DNA of 64,000 nt. Source: Acidobacteriota bacterium. GTDB lineage: Bacteria; Acidobacteriota; Vicinamibacteria; Vicinamibacterales; SCN-69-37. Of the stretch, positions 34,659-42,669 are shown piece by piece (position 1 is the first letter of the stretch; the number at the start of each line of letters is the position of its first letter). The notes beneath the pieces were generated by a model, which made no database searches, had not been told where the DNA came from, and saw nothing but the letters and a program-made list of their open reading frames with translations. The position numbers and the translations under genes are program-made. The stretch spans positions 310,001 through 374,000 of the forward strand of contig JADJUS010000003.1 in NCBI GenBank assembly GCA_016716905.1. The letters are read 5' to 3'.

Positions 34659-36614
34659 ATGGTGAGTCCTGGCGCGAGCGGCGCATTCGGCGATCGACAG
34701 AGCACCGAAAGCCGGCTGATTGGCCTGCGCGCCATCAGCCTTGTGCTCTTCGTGTTTCTTGCGGTGGCGTTCTGGGTCCTGCAGGTGCTGCAGTATGCCG
34801 AACACCGCGAACGGGCCGAGCGCAATCACACGCGCACGTTGCCGTTGCTCGCGCCGCGCGGCGTGTTGTTCGACCGGCACGGCGAAGTCCTCGTGCAGAG
34901 TCGCCGGTCGTTCCGCATCGCCATCGTACGGGAACAGGCCCCTGACGTGCTGGCCAGTATTCGCCGTCTTGCCGCCATCACCCATGCGGACGAAGCCCAC
35001 ATGCTGGCGATTCTTCAGCGCCGGAAAAGTGATCCGATCTTCCGGCCGATCGCTGTGATCGAACATGCGACTGACGCGCAAGTGGCGGCCGTGGTCGCGC
35101 AACAACTTGAACTGCCCGAGGTGGTGGTTGAGCAGGTACCGACACGCACGTATCCCGAGGGTGGTCTGGCCGCGCACCTGTTCGGTTATGTGGGCGAGGT
35201 CCAACCGTCGCAACTGCTCAGGGCCGAATTCGCAGGGTTGAGCCAGGGAGCGATCGTCGGCCAGGCCGGCGTGGAGCAGGTCTACAACACCCTGCTGATG
35301 GGCACCGACGGCAATCGCTTCGTCAACGTCGACAGCCGCGGTCGCGAGGTCGAGGAGTTGCAGCGTCAGGAGCCGGTGGATGGACAACGCGTGCAGTTGA
35401 CCATCGATGCCGACATGCAGCGCGCGCTCGAAGAGGCGTTCCGGGCCGACGGATACAACGGTGCCGCGGCCTTTATCGATCCCGCCACCGGGGAAGTGCT
35501 GGCGCTCACCAGTCTGCCGGCCTACGACCCGAACGACTTCGCGGCCGGGATCAGCAGTTCGGTCTGGCAGGCGTTGAACGCCGACCCGTTAAGACCGCTG
35601 GGCAACCGCCTCATTCAGGGCCTCTACATGCCGGGGTCTACGTTCAAAATCGTGATGGCGATCGCGGCGCTGGAAGAGGGCATCATCACGCCCGATTCCG
35701 TGATCGGGTGCCGGGGCAGCGGCGTGTTCTACGGCCGGTCGTTCAAGTGCTGGAACACCAAAGGCCATGGTGCCATGACGTTGCGCCATGCGCTGGAACA
35801 GTCGTGCAACGTGTTCTTCTACACCCTCGGCGAGCGGATGAACATCGACACGATCAACAAGTGGGCGGCGAAGCTCGGGCTGGTCGGCAAGACCGGAATC
35901 GACCTGCCGCAGGAGAACGCGAGCTTCATGCCCAGCACCGAGTGGGCCGCCCGCACCCGATCGGACGGCCGCTGGTACCCGGGCGAAACCATCTCGGTCG
36001 CGATTGGTCAGGGCGCGGTCACCGTGTCACCCATGGCCATGGCGATGATGATGGCGACGGTGGGCAACGGCGGTACGCTGCAGACGCCTCATCTGGTGAA
36101 GGCGGTCGACCGCGGTCAGGGCAAGGGCTGGGAGCCGGTACCGCCGCCGAACCCGCGATCCACGTTCGTGATGGCGCCAGACCATCTGGCGGCCGTGCGC
36201 GAGGGACTCTGGATGGCCGTCAACACGCCGATGGGCACGGCGACCAGACGCGGCAAGATCGACGGCAAGGACGTGTCCGGCAAGACGGGAACCGCGCAGG
36301 TGATTTCCAACGACAACAAATCCGCCGCCAAAGCAGCGGCCCGGGCCGCGGGCCGCAACCCCGCGGTCTTCGACGACCACGGGTGGTTCGTGTTCTTCGC
36401 GCCGCGCGACAAACCCGAAGTGGCCGGCGTGGTCTTTACGGAACACTCCGAACACGGCTATCTGTCGGCGCCCATCGCGAAACACGTGATGGAGACGTAC
36501 TTCGCCAAGAAGGAAGGCCGGCCGCTGCCGGTCTATCAATCGCCGGCGGCTCCGGTGAAGAGCGTGGTCGGGCCGGTCATCGCGGGCGCGCCCGCGCAGG
36601 GCGGAGGGCGATAG
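34659..36614 (+). CDS. mrdA: penicillin-binding protein 2 (elongasome transpeptidase)
   Basis: The protein has 651 residues. An N-terminal anchor (LVLFVFLAVAFWVLQVLQ) is followed by the pedestal/dimerisation domain with the PBP2 signature APRGVLFDRHGEVL and then the transpeptidase domain. Active-site motifs are S327-T-F-K, S382-C-N and K542-T-G. It cross-links lateral-wall peptidoglycan as the partner of RodA and is the target of mecillinam in other bacteria. It lies 4 nt after mreD and 2 nt before the rodA GTG. Confidence 0.95.
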   Translation: MVSPGASGAFGDRQSTESRLIGLRAISLVLFVFLAVAFWVLQVLQYAEHRERAERNHTRTLPLLAPRGVLFDRHGEVLVQSRRSFRIAIVREQAPDVLASIRRLAAITHADEAHMLAILQRRKSDPIFRPIAVIEHATDAQVAAVVAQQLELPEVVVEQVPTRTYPEGGLAAHLFGYVGEVQPSQLLRAEFAGLSQGAIVGQAGVEQVYNTLLMGTDGNRFVNVDSRGREVEELQRQEPVDGQRVQLTIDADMQRALEEAFRADGYNGAAAFIDPATGEVLALTSLPAYDPNDFAAGISSSVWQALNADPLRPLGNRLIQGLYMPGSTFKIVMAIAALEEGIITPDSVIGCRGSGVFYGRSFKCWNTKGHGAMTLRHALEQSCNVFFYTLGERMNIDTINKWAAKLGLVGKTGIDLPQENASFMPSTEWAARTRSDGRWYPGETISVAIGQGAVTVSPMAMAMMMATVGNGGTLQTPHLVKAVDRGQGKGWEPVPPPNPRSTFVMAPDHLAAVREGLWMAVNTPMGTATRRGKIDGKDVSGKTGTAQVISNDNKSAAKAAARAAGRNPAVFDDHGWFVFFAPRDKPEVAGVVFTEHSEHGYLSAPIAKHVMETYFAKKEGRPLPVYQSPAAPVKSVVGPVIAGAPAQGGGR

Positions 36615-36616
36615 TC

Positions 36617-37714
36617 GTGGAGCGCCGTCTGTGGCAGCACCTCGATTGGCCGTTGTTGCTGGCCGTGATGGCGCTGACCTGCGTCGGCCTCGCCACGATC
36701 TACAGCGTCACCTGGAACCTCGCCACAGGTGCGCCAGGCGGCGAGTTCTGGCGGCAGGCCTACGCGGTACCGGTGGGACTGGTCGCACTGATCGCCTGCG
36801 TGTTGGTGGATTACCGGACCCTGGCGCAACGCTCGCCGTTCTTCTATGTGGCCATGATTCTGGCGCTCGTAGCCGTGATGGTCTTCGGCGTCGAAGCGAA
36901 AGGGTCCCGGCGGTGGATGAGTCTCGGCGTCGGGTCCCTGCAGCCCTCTGAATTTGCACGCCTCGCGCTCGCCTTGATTCTGGCGATGGTCTACGGCGAT
37001 GCGCGCCGCGGCGCGCGGTCGATGGGCGAACTGATGGTCGGCGCACTGGTCCTGGCGCCGGCATTCATCCTCATCTTCCTGCAGCCGGACCTGGGCACGG
37101 CGTCGATGTTGCTGCCGGTCTACTTCGGAATCGCCTACGTGGCCGGGTTGCGTATGCGATGGGTTGTTGGTGCCGTCGTTGTGGCGGCCATGCTGTCACC
37201 CGTGGTGTGGGCGTACGGCCTCCAGGACTACCAGAAGGATCGCGTGAGGACCTTCCTGGACCCCTACAAAGACGAGAAGGGCAAGGGATACCAGCAGATT
37301 CAGGCCCGCGTCACGGTGGGATCCGGCGGCATGCTGGGGAAGGGGTTCAAACAGGGGACCCAGGGGGCCTATCGGTTCCTGCCCGAGGGTCACAACGATT
37401 TTGTGTTCGCCGTGCTGGCCGAGGAACAGGGCTTTGTGGGCGTGATTACCGTGCTGGGCCTGTACCTCTTTGTGATCTGGCGCAGCCTCGAAGCCGCCAG
37501 GCTGGCCCGGGACCGGGTGGGGGCCTTTTTGGTGGTGGGGCTGGTGTCCTGGTTTTTGTGCCAAGTGGTGTACAACATCACTATGCAGGCCGGGTTGGTG
37601 CCCGTGAAGGGGCTGACTTTGCCGCTGATGAGTTATGGCGGGTCGTCGCTCGTGGCGACGCTCGCCGGTTTTGGCCTCATTCTCAACGTGCGGATGAGGC
37701 GTTTCACGAATTGA
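36617..37714 (+). CDS. rodA: SEDS peptidoglycan glycosyltransferase RodA
   Basis: The protein has 365 residues and ten transmembrane segments. SEDS motifs include GSRRWMSLG, LQPSEFARLALAL, FLQPDLGTAS, LPEGHNDFVFAVLAEEQGF and KGLTLPLMSYGGSS. The catalytic Asp is expected in the large external loop around DYQKDRVRTF. It polymerises glycan strands with PBP2. The start is GTG 36617, since it immediately follows mrdA and gives the usual N-terminus (HLDWPLLLAVMALTCVG). Confidence 0.95.
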   Translation: MERRLWQHLDWPLLLAVMALTCVGLATIYSVTWNLATGAPGGEFWRQAYAVPVGLVALIACVLVDYRTLAQRSPFFYVAMILALVAVMVFGVEAKGSRRWMSLGVGSLQPSEFARLALALILAMVYGDARRGARSMGELMVGALVLAPAFILIFLQPDLGTASMLLPVYFGIAYVAGLRMRWVVGAVVVAAMLSPVVWAYGLQDYQKDRVRTFLDPYKDEKGKGYQQIQARVTVGSGGMLGKGFKQGTQGAYRFLPEGHNDFVFAVLAEEQGFVGVITVLGLYLFVIWRSLEAARLARDRVGAFLVVGLVSWFLCQVVYNITMQAGLVPVKGLTLPLMSYGGSSLVATLAGFGLILNVRMRRFTN

Positions 37715-37731
37715 ACGGATGACGGTCACAC

Positions 37732-39435
37732 ATGAACAAGGAGATGGTGGTCTCCTCGACGACCCACGAAACACGCGTGGCGATTCTCGAGGACGATCAG
37801 GTCGTCGAAGTATTCATTGAACGGGAACAGTCGCGGGGCGTGGTCGGCAATATCTACAAAGGCCGCGTCTCCAAGGTGTTGCCCGGCATGCAGTCGGCTT
37901 TTGTGGACCTTGGACTCGAGCGTGACGCGTTTCTCTACGTCACCGATGTCATCGACCCGACCGAAGAGAGTCTCGAGGAAGACGAAGACCAGCCGGTGGC
38001 CCCGGTGCCAGACCCCGAAGCGCTCTTCGCGGAAGGCCCGACCAACGGCGACGAGGCGGGCGCGGAGCCAGCACCCGATGCGGGAGCGCCAGACGCTCAG
38101 AAGAGCGCCGCCATACCGGCACAGGCCGGCCAGGCGGGGACAAACGGGGCCGGACAGGCCGCTCCAAGCAAAGACGCGCGCCGCGGCCGCGATCGCGATC
38201 GCACGCCGTCCACAGCCAGGATCGAAGACCTGCTGAAGGAAGGCCAGGAAGTGGTCGTCCAGGTCGTCAAGGAACCGCTGGGCACCAAGGGCGCGCGCAT
38301 CACGTCGCACATCTCGCTGCCGGGCCGCTTCCTCGTCTACATGCCCACGGTGAACCACATCGGCGTGTCGCGAAAAATTGAGTCGCGCGACGAACGGCGT
38401 CGTGTGCGAGCCATCGTGCAGAAGTTCAAGGAAGACACCGGCCTTCCTGGCGGCGTCATCATCCGGACGGCGGCGGTCAACCGCCCCGAGGAAGACATCC
38501 TCAGCGACTTGCAGTACTTCCAGACGGTGTGGACCGAGGTGCAACGCCGTCGCGAGACGCAGCGTCCGCCGGCGGTGCTGTATCGCGAGGAAAGCCTCGT
38601 CGCCAAGTTGCTTCGCGATTTTCTGACCGAGCAGTTCACGGCCATCCGCATCGACGACGAAACCGAGTATCAGCGGGTGGTGACGCTGGTCGGCCGCATC
38701 ATGCCGAACATGGCCGCGCGCGTGAAGAAGTACTCGAAGGACTATCCCATCTTCGACGAGTACGGCGTGCAGGGCGAAATCGACAAGGCGCTCCGCAGCA
38801 AGGTCTGGCTCAAGTCCGGCGGCTACATCGTCGTCAACCAGACCGAGGCGCTGGTGGCCATCGACGTGAACACCGGCCGGTATGTGGGCAAGAAAACCGC
38901 CGGCAGCCGCCTGGAAGACACCATCGTCAAGACCAACCTCGAGGCGGCCAAGGAGATTGTGCGGCAGATGCGTCTGCGCGATCTCGGTGGCATCATCGTG
39001 CTCGACTTCATCGACATGGAAGACAAGAAGAACCGCCAGAAGGTCTTCCAGGCGATCGAGCAGGAACTGCGCCGCGACCGCGCGCCGTCCAAGGCGGTGC
39101 AGGTCAGTGACTTCGGTCTGGTCATCATCACGCGCAAGCGCGTGAAGAGCAGCCTCGAACGCCTGCTGACCGAGCCGTGTCCCTACTGTTCAGGAACGGG
39201 TGCTATCAAGGCCAGCCCGACCATCTGTTACGACATCCTGACCGAAGTGAAGAAGGTGAGCGCCGATCTCGACGGGTATAGCCTCGTCCTGCGCGTGAAC
39301 CCAGAAGTGGCCCGGGCTCTGCGCGAAGAGGGCCGGGGCGTCTTCAAGGAACTGGAGGCGGCTGTGGGCCGTCCCGTGACCGTCCGTCCGGACGATCAGC
39401 TCCATCACGAGCAGTTCGACTTGATGGCGATGTAG
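37732..39435 (+). CDS. rng: ribonuclease E/G family endoribonuclease
   Basis: The protein has 567 residues. An N-terminal S1 domain (NIYKGRVSKVLPGMQSAFVD) is split by an acidic, Ala/Pro-rich insertion (about 80-165) before it resumes. The RNase H-like/DNase I-like catalytic part holds metal-binding Asp in AIDVNTGRYVG and in VLDFIDM. The zinc-link CPYCSGTG follows. Typical RNase G is about 490 residues; the insertion explains the excess. It lacks the long scaffold tail of RNase E. It processes rRNA and mRNA. Its position after rodA is the common mre-rng arrangement. Confidence 0.92.
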   Translation: MNKEMVVSSTTHETRVAILEDDQVVEVFIEREQSRGVVGNIYKGRVSKVLPGMQSAFVDLGLERDAFLYVTDVIDPTEESLEEDEDQPVAPVPDPEALFAEGPTNGDEAGAEPAPDAGAPDAQKSAAIPAQAGQAGTNGAGQAAPSKDARRGRDRDRTPSTARIEDLLKEGQEVVVQVVKEPLGTKGARITSHISLPGRFLVYMPTVNHIGVSRKIESRDERRRVRAIVQKFKEDTGLPGGVIIRTAAVNRPEEDILSDLQYFQTVWTEVQRRRETQRPPAVLYREESLVAKLLRDFLTEQFTAIRIDDETEYQRVVTLVGRIMPNMAARVKKYSKDYPIFDEYGVQGEIDKALRSKVWLKSGGYIVVNQTEALVAIDVNTGRYVGKKTAGSRLEDTIVKTNLEAAKEIVRQMRLRDLGGIIVLDFIDMEDKKNRQKVFQAIEQELRRDRAPSKAVQVSDFGLVIITRKRVKSSLERLLTEPCPYCSGTGAIKASPTICYDILTEVKKVSADLDGYSLVLRVNPEVARALREEGRGVFKELEAAVGRPVTVRPDDQLHHEQFDLMAM

Positions 39436-39437
39436 GC

Positions 39438-39443
39438 TAATAT
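39438..39443 (+). promoter_or_regulatory. candidate -10 box (TAATAT), leaderless spacing
   Basis: TAATAT ends 8 nt before the ATG at 39452, with no Shine-Dalgarno between. It starts 3 nt after the rng stop. Confidence 0.4.
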
Positions 39444-39451
39444 TGGGACCC

Positions 39452-39883
39452 ATGACGATGACACGCAACGCGATTGGATTGGTACTGGCTGGCGCGATAG
39501 CTGTCGGGCAGTTCGGCGTATTGCAGGCGCAAACCCCGTCACCGGCACTCGGCAGTGTGCGGCTGAGCCGCGCGGTGATGGCCGACGGCAAGGCCTTGCC
39601 CGCAGGAACGTATTCACTTCGCCGCTCCGCAGACCCCGTGACGCCCGTTGTGGGCCAGGGGCCGGACCATGCCACCTGGGTGGAGTTCCTCCAGGGCGGT
39701 CAGGTCAAGGGCCGTGAGCTGGCGAGCGTAGTGCCTTCGGCTGAAGCGAAGACCGTCATCAAGGGCCGGGCGCCGGGCGCCAACACCTCACGCGTGGACC
39801 TGCTCAAGGGTGGGGAATATCTGCGCGTCTGGACGAACCGTGGCGGCAGCCACTACCTGATTCACCTGCTCGTCGGCAGCTAG
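39452..39883 (+). CDS. exported protein of unknown function
   Basis: The 143-residue protein has a signal peptide (AIGLVLAGAIAVGQFGVLQAQ). The mature part is a small beta-rich domain (LPAGTYSLRRS, ATWVEFLQGGQVKGREL, KGGEYLRVWTNRGGSHYLIHLL). The ALPAGTYSL segment is common in secreted Acidobacterial proteins of unknown role. The ATG at 39452 is used; a second in-frame ATG follows two codons later. It is convergent with the DUF4097 gene, separated by a repeat array. Confidence 0.6.
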   Translation: MTMTRNAIGLVLAGAIAVGQFGVLQAQTPSPALGSVRLSRAVMADGKALPAGTYSLRRSADPVTPVVGQGPDHATWVEFLQGGQVKGRELASVVPSAEAKTVIKGRAPGANTSRVDLLKGGEYLRVWTNRGGSHYLIHLLVGS

Positions 39884-39890
39884 ATCCTAC

Positions 39891-40011
39891 CGTGCTGGGT
39901 GCTCAGTGCTGACGTGCTCAGTGCTCAGTGCTCGTGTGCTCAGCACAGCAGCACCCAGCACCTAGCACCCAGCACCCAGCACTGCAGCACCTAGCACAGC
40001 ACACCTAGCAC
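39891..40011. repeat. GTGCTCAGTGCT / AGCACCCAGCACCT repeat array, self-complementary
   Basis: The left half is rich in GTGCT(C/G)(A/G)GT words and the right half in their complement AGCACC(C/T)AGC, so the block can fold into an irregular long hairpin. It separates two convergent genes. A short copy (AGCACCCAGCAC...) follows the gene ending at 61186. Units vary in length and have no spacers, so it is not a CRISPR. Confidence 0.75.
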
Positions 40012-41208
40012 TTATTTTCTGGTGACAACGACGCTTCCGCTGAAGCTGCGCGCTTCAATCACCGCAGAGCCATCGCCAAACGTGCCGTTGAGGCTGCGTG
40101 TGTCGCTCCTGCGCGCACCGACGCCGCGCGCGGCAGTGCGGCTGCCCTGAAGAGCCACGTCGCTGCGGACGCTGCCCGAGAAGGTGGACGCGTCAAATGA
40201 AAACCCGGTCTGGCCGACGAGCGTGATGCTCACATCGCCGGAGTGCGACGTGAATTCGTAGCGTCCCCGCGGCGTCAGCGAACCTTCGAACACGACATCA
40301 TCGGACATCGACCCGAGCTTCACTTCTTCAGCCTGGACGTTGCGTGCGCTCACGCCGCCGGCGACCGCGCCGAGGTCCACCCGTCGGGCCTTGACCCCGG
40401 CCGCCACGATTTCTCCACTCATGGTGGAGGCTTCGAGCAGGCCTTCAGCTGCCACGTTGGTGAGTGTGAGATCGCCTGAAAGGGTTTTCGCGGACGTCAG
40501 GCGAGCCGCGTCCGTGATGACCACGTCGCCGCTCATGGTATTCACCGAGAGTTCGCCGTCGATGCCCTCGATTGAGACGTCACCCGAGAGTGAGTGGGTG
40601 GCGATCCTGGTGCCCGCGGGCGCTGAGACCACGTAGCTGACGCTGACGGAGTGCTGCTGCGTCCCCCGGCGCTGGTTGGGATACACCGTCTTGATGGTGA
40701 CGCGTCCACCGCGCTCTTCGGACACGGCCTTCACTTCTGCCAGGCCGGTGCGAGCGGCCGCCTCCGTGGCGCCACGCGATTCGCGGACGATTTCGACGAC
40801 GAGCTCGCGTCCTGAGCCGCGCCGCACCGTGACGTCGCCCGAGAGTGTCTCGAGGTCAAGTTGCCCGGTGGCGCCGATGTTGAACCGCCGCGTCTCGCGG
40901 TCGGTTTGCGTCGCCCGAAAGCGCTGGGACTGACCCTGGCCCCAGGTGTCTGCATCCCAGGTGAAATTGCCGAGATCGCCGAACGCCTCGGCAATGTCCC
41001 GGGCGGCGTGCCGCAATTCCTGGCGGAAGTCCGGGCCCATCGCCGAACGGACCGAATCACGGATGTCGCGCACCACGTCCTGCACGGTGTCCTGGATGAC
41101 TTTGGTGTCCACCTTCATTTTGACGACCACTTCCTGCGCAAGCGCCGGGGTCGCCGTCAGGCCGACGAGAATTACCGCAGCCAATGTGTGTGATGTCATT
41201 TTCAACAT
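40012..41208 (-). CDS. exported DUF4097-type beta-helix/adhesin-like protein
   Basis: The protein has 398 residues. A signal peptide (LAAVILVGLTATPALAQ) is followed by a helical region, then from about 120 a ladder of short beta repeats containing the recurring (L/M)SGD(V/L/I) signature (ETLSGDVTV, HSLSGDVSI, NTMSGDVVI, KTLSGDLTL, STMSGEIVA, SHSGDVSI). This is the pattern of DUF4097 proteins. The function is unknown; many are encoded with sigma/anti-sigma pairs, as here. It lies 14 nt after the anti-sigma gene and is probably the third cistron of that operon. Confidence 0.78.
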   Translation of the reverse strand: MLKMTSHTLAAVILVGLTATPALAQEVVVKMKVDTKVIQDTVQDVVRDIRDSVRSAMGPDFRQELRHAARDIAEAFGDLGNFTWDADTWGQGQSQRFRATQTDRETRRFNIGATGQLDLETLSGDVTVRRGSGRELVVEIVRESRGATEAAARTGLAEVKAVSEERGGRVTIKTVYPNQRRGTQQHSVSVSYVVSAPAGTRIATHSLSGDVSIEGIDGELSVNTMSGDVVITDAARLTSAKTLSGDLTLTNVAAEGLLEASTMSGEIVAAGVKARRVDLGAVAGGVSARNVQAEEVKLGSMSDDVVFEGSLTPRGRYEFTSHSGDVSITLVGQTGFSFDASTFSGSVRSDVALQGSRTAARGVGARRSDTRSLNGTFGDGSAVIEARSFSGSVVVTRK

Positions 41209-41222
41209 GGAGTCTCTTTCGT

Positions 41223-41978
41223 CTACGACGGCTTGCCGCCGAACCCGGCGACGGCCTGGGCGGCGCCGGTGGCATCGCCCTTCCGCATTTCATTCATCAG
41301 CACCACGGTGTGCTGCAACAGCGTGACCTTGTTCCGCAGCGCTTCGAACAGGCTGGTGCGGGCGGGCTGGCTGTCTGGACTGCTGGTCAATGCCGCGCGA
41401 CTTTCGGCGATGGCCGAGTCAATCGTGGAGAGGCTGCGCTGCAGTGTGCTGACCGACGCGGCCGAGACTGTGGCGTCTCCACTCTTGACGACCTGCTCGA
41501 GCTGAGCGATGGCCTTTTCATATTCCGCCTCGGCACGCCGCATTGTCTCTTCCACCGTTTCGACGGTGGGAACTTCGGTGGCGTTGCCGGCAGCGTCGGC
41601 GACCACCGCCGGTGACGACTCGGGGGTGGCCAGCGAATACACCGCGAGTGTGGTGAGCAGAAGCGCTGCCGCCAGACCGAGCCACTGCCAGGTGTCAGCG
41701 CGCCGCGCGACCACGGGTGGCGCTGGTGTTACTGCGGTGGCGATCGGCGTTCCGCCGTCCTGCCTGACACGGCCGGCGATTTCGAGCCAGAGGTGCGCCG
41801 GTGGTGTGATGGGGCCCAGACTCTGCGCGGCGCCGCGCACCCGGACGAGATCGTCGGCCAGGTGCCGGCAGTCGGCGCACGACGCCAGATGCGCGCGCAT
41901 TTCGCGCGTGCCGGCTTCATCGAGGTGCCGGTCGAGGTAGTCGCTCAGCCGGGGCCGCAGTTGGGTGCAGGTGTTCAT
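41223..41978 (-). CDS. anti-sigma factor with zinc-finger (zf-HC2) N-terminus
   Basis: The protein has 251 residues. The N-terminal anti-sigma module carries Cys4 and the H-x3-C-x2-C motif HLASCADC (about 30-37). A linker, one transmembrane helix (WLGLAAALLLTTLAVYSLA) and a C-terminal extracytoplasmic coiled-coil region (about 135-230) follow. It should hold the sigma factor at the membrane. The ATG overlaps the sigma stop by 4 nt. Confidence 0.82.
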   Translation of the reverse strand: MNTCTQLRPRLSDYLDRHLDEAGTREMRAHLASCADCRHLADDLVRVRGAAQSLGPITPPAHLWLEIAGRVRQDGGTPIATAVTPAPPVVARRADTWQWLGLAAALLLTTLAVYSLATPESSPAVVADAAGNATEVPTVETVEETMRRAEAEYEKAIAQLEQVVKSGDATVSAASVSTLQRSLSTIDSAIAESRAALTSSPDSQPARTSLFEALRNKVTLLQHTVVLMNEMRKGDATGAAQAVAGFGGKPS

Positions 41979-42568
41979 CGTCGCGCCCCATCCTGAGTAC
42001 GCCGTGCCAGCACACTGCGCAGGCGCATACGCGCCTTGTGCAACTGCGACTTCGACGTGCCTTCCGAAATACCGAGCATCGCCCCCACCTCCCGGTGTTC
42101 AAACCCTTCCACATCGTACAAGACGAACACCTCTCGACAGCCTTGCGGCAACTCCAGCAGCGCGCGTTCCAGATCGATTCGGTCGATCACGCCGAGGATG
42201 GGCCCCAGTCCGCCTTCACGGGGCTGCGCGTCGTCTGCGTCAATCGAGTCGGTCACTTGCGCCGACCGGTTGGCCCGGCTGCGCAAGTGGTCCAGGCACA
42301 GGTTGGTGGCCAGCCTGAACAACCACGTGCCGAGGGCCGACTCGCCCTTGTACAACCGAATCTTCCGGTAGGAGCTGAGGAAGATCTCCTGCAGCAGGTC
42401 TTCGGCTTCGGTTCGGCCCACCATCCGGCACGCCAACCCGAACAACCGCGGCGAGTAGACGCGGTAGAGCTCCTCGAAGCTTCCCGGATCGCCGCTCGCA
42501 CACCGTTGGGCAAGCGCCATGTCGGAATGCGCCGGCGCGGGAGTCTTCAGGGGGTTTGACGAGGACAT
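41975..42568 (-). CDS. ECF RNA polymerase sigma factor (RpoE-like)
   Basis: The 197-residue protein starts at ATG 42568. Region 2 is FEELYRVYSPRLFGLACRMVG then AEDLLQEIFLSSYRKI. Region 4 is ELPQGCREVFVLYDVEGFEHREVGAMLGISEGTSKSQLHKARMRLR. This is a standard group IV sigma factor. With the zinc-finger anti-sigma protein and the DUF4097 protein it forms a three-gene envelope-signal operon, probably autoregulated. The signal is unknown. Confidence 0.9.
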   Translation of the reverse strand: MSSSNPLKTPAPAHSDMALAQRCASGDPGSFEELYRVYSPRLFGLACRMVGRTEAEDLLQEIFLSSYRKIRLYKGESALGTWLFRLATNLCLDHLRSRANRSAQVTDSIDADDAQPREGGLGPILGVIDRIDLERALLELPQGCREVFVLYDVEGFEHREVGAMLGISEGTSKSQLHKARMRLRSVLARRTQDGARR

Positions 42569-42669
42569 GTGGCTGCGACGTTGCTTTGCGCTAGAGAAGA
42601 CGGCAGGAACCGGCCTCCGGTTCATCTCTGGACAGTGTCCAGTCAGACGCCGTGGAATAATCGAACGGT

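Noticed and set aside
39891..40011. Possible CRISPR array
   Set aside because: Units are short, irregular and contiguous, with no unique spacers, and no cas gene is present.
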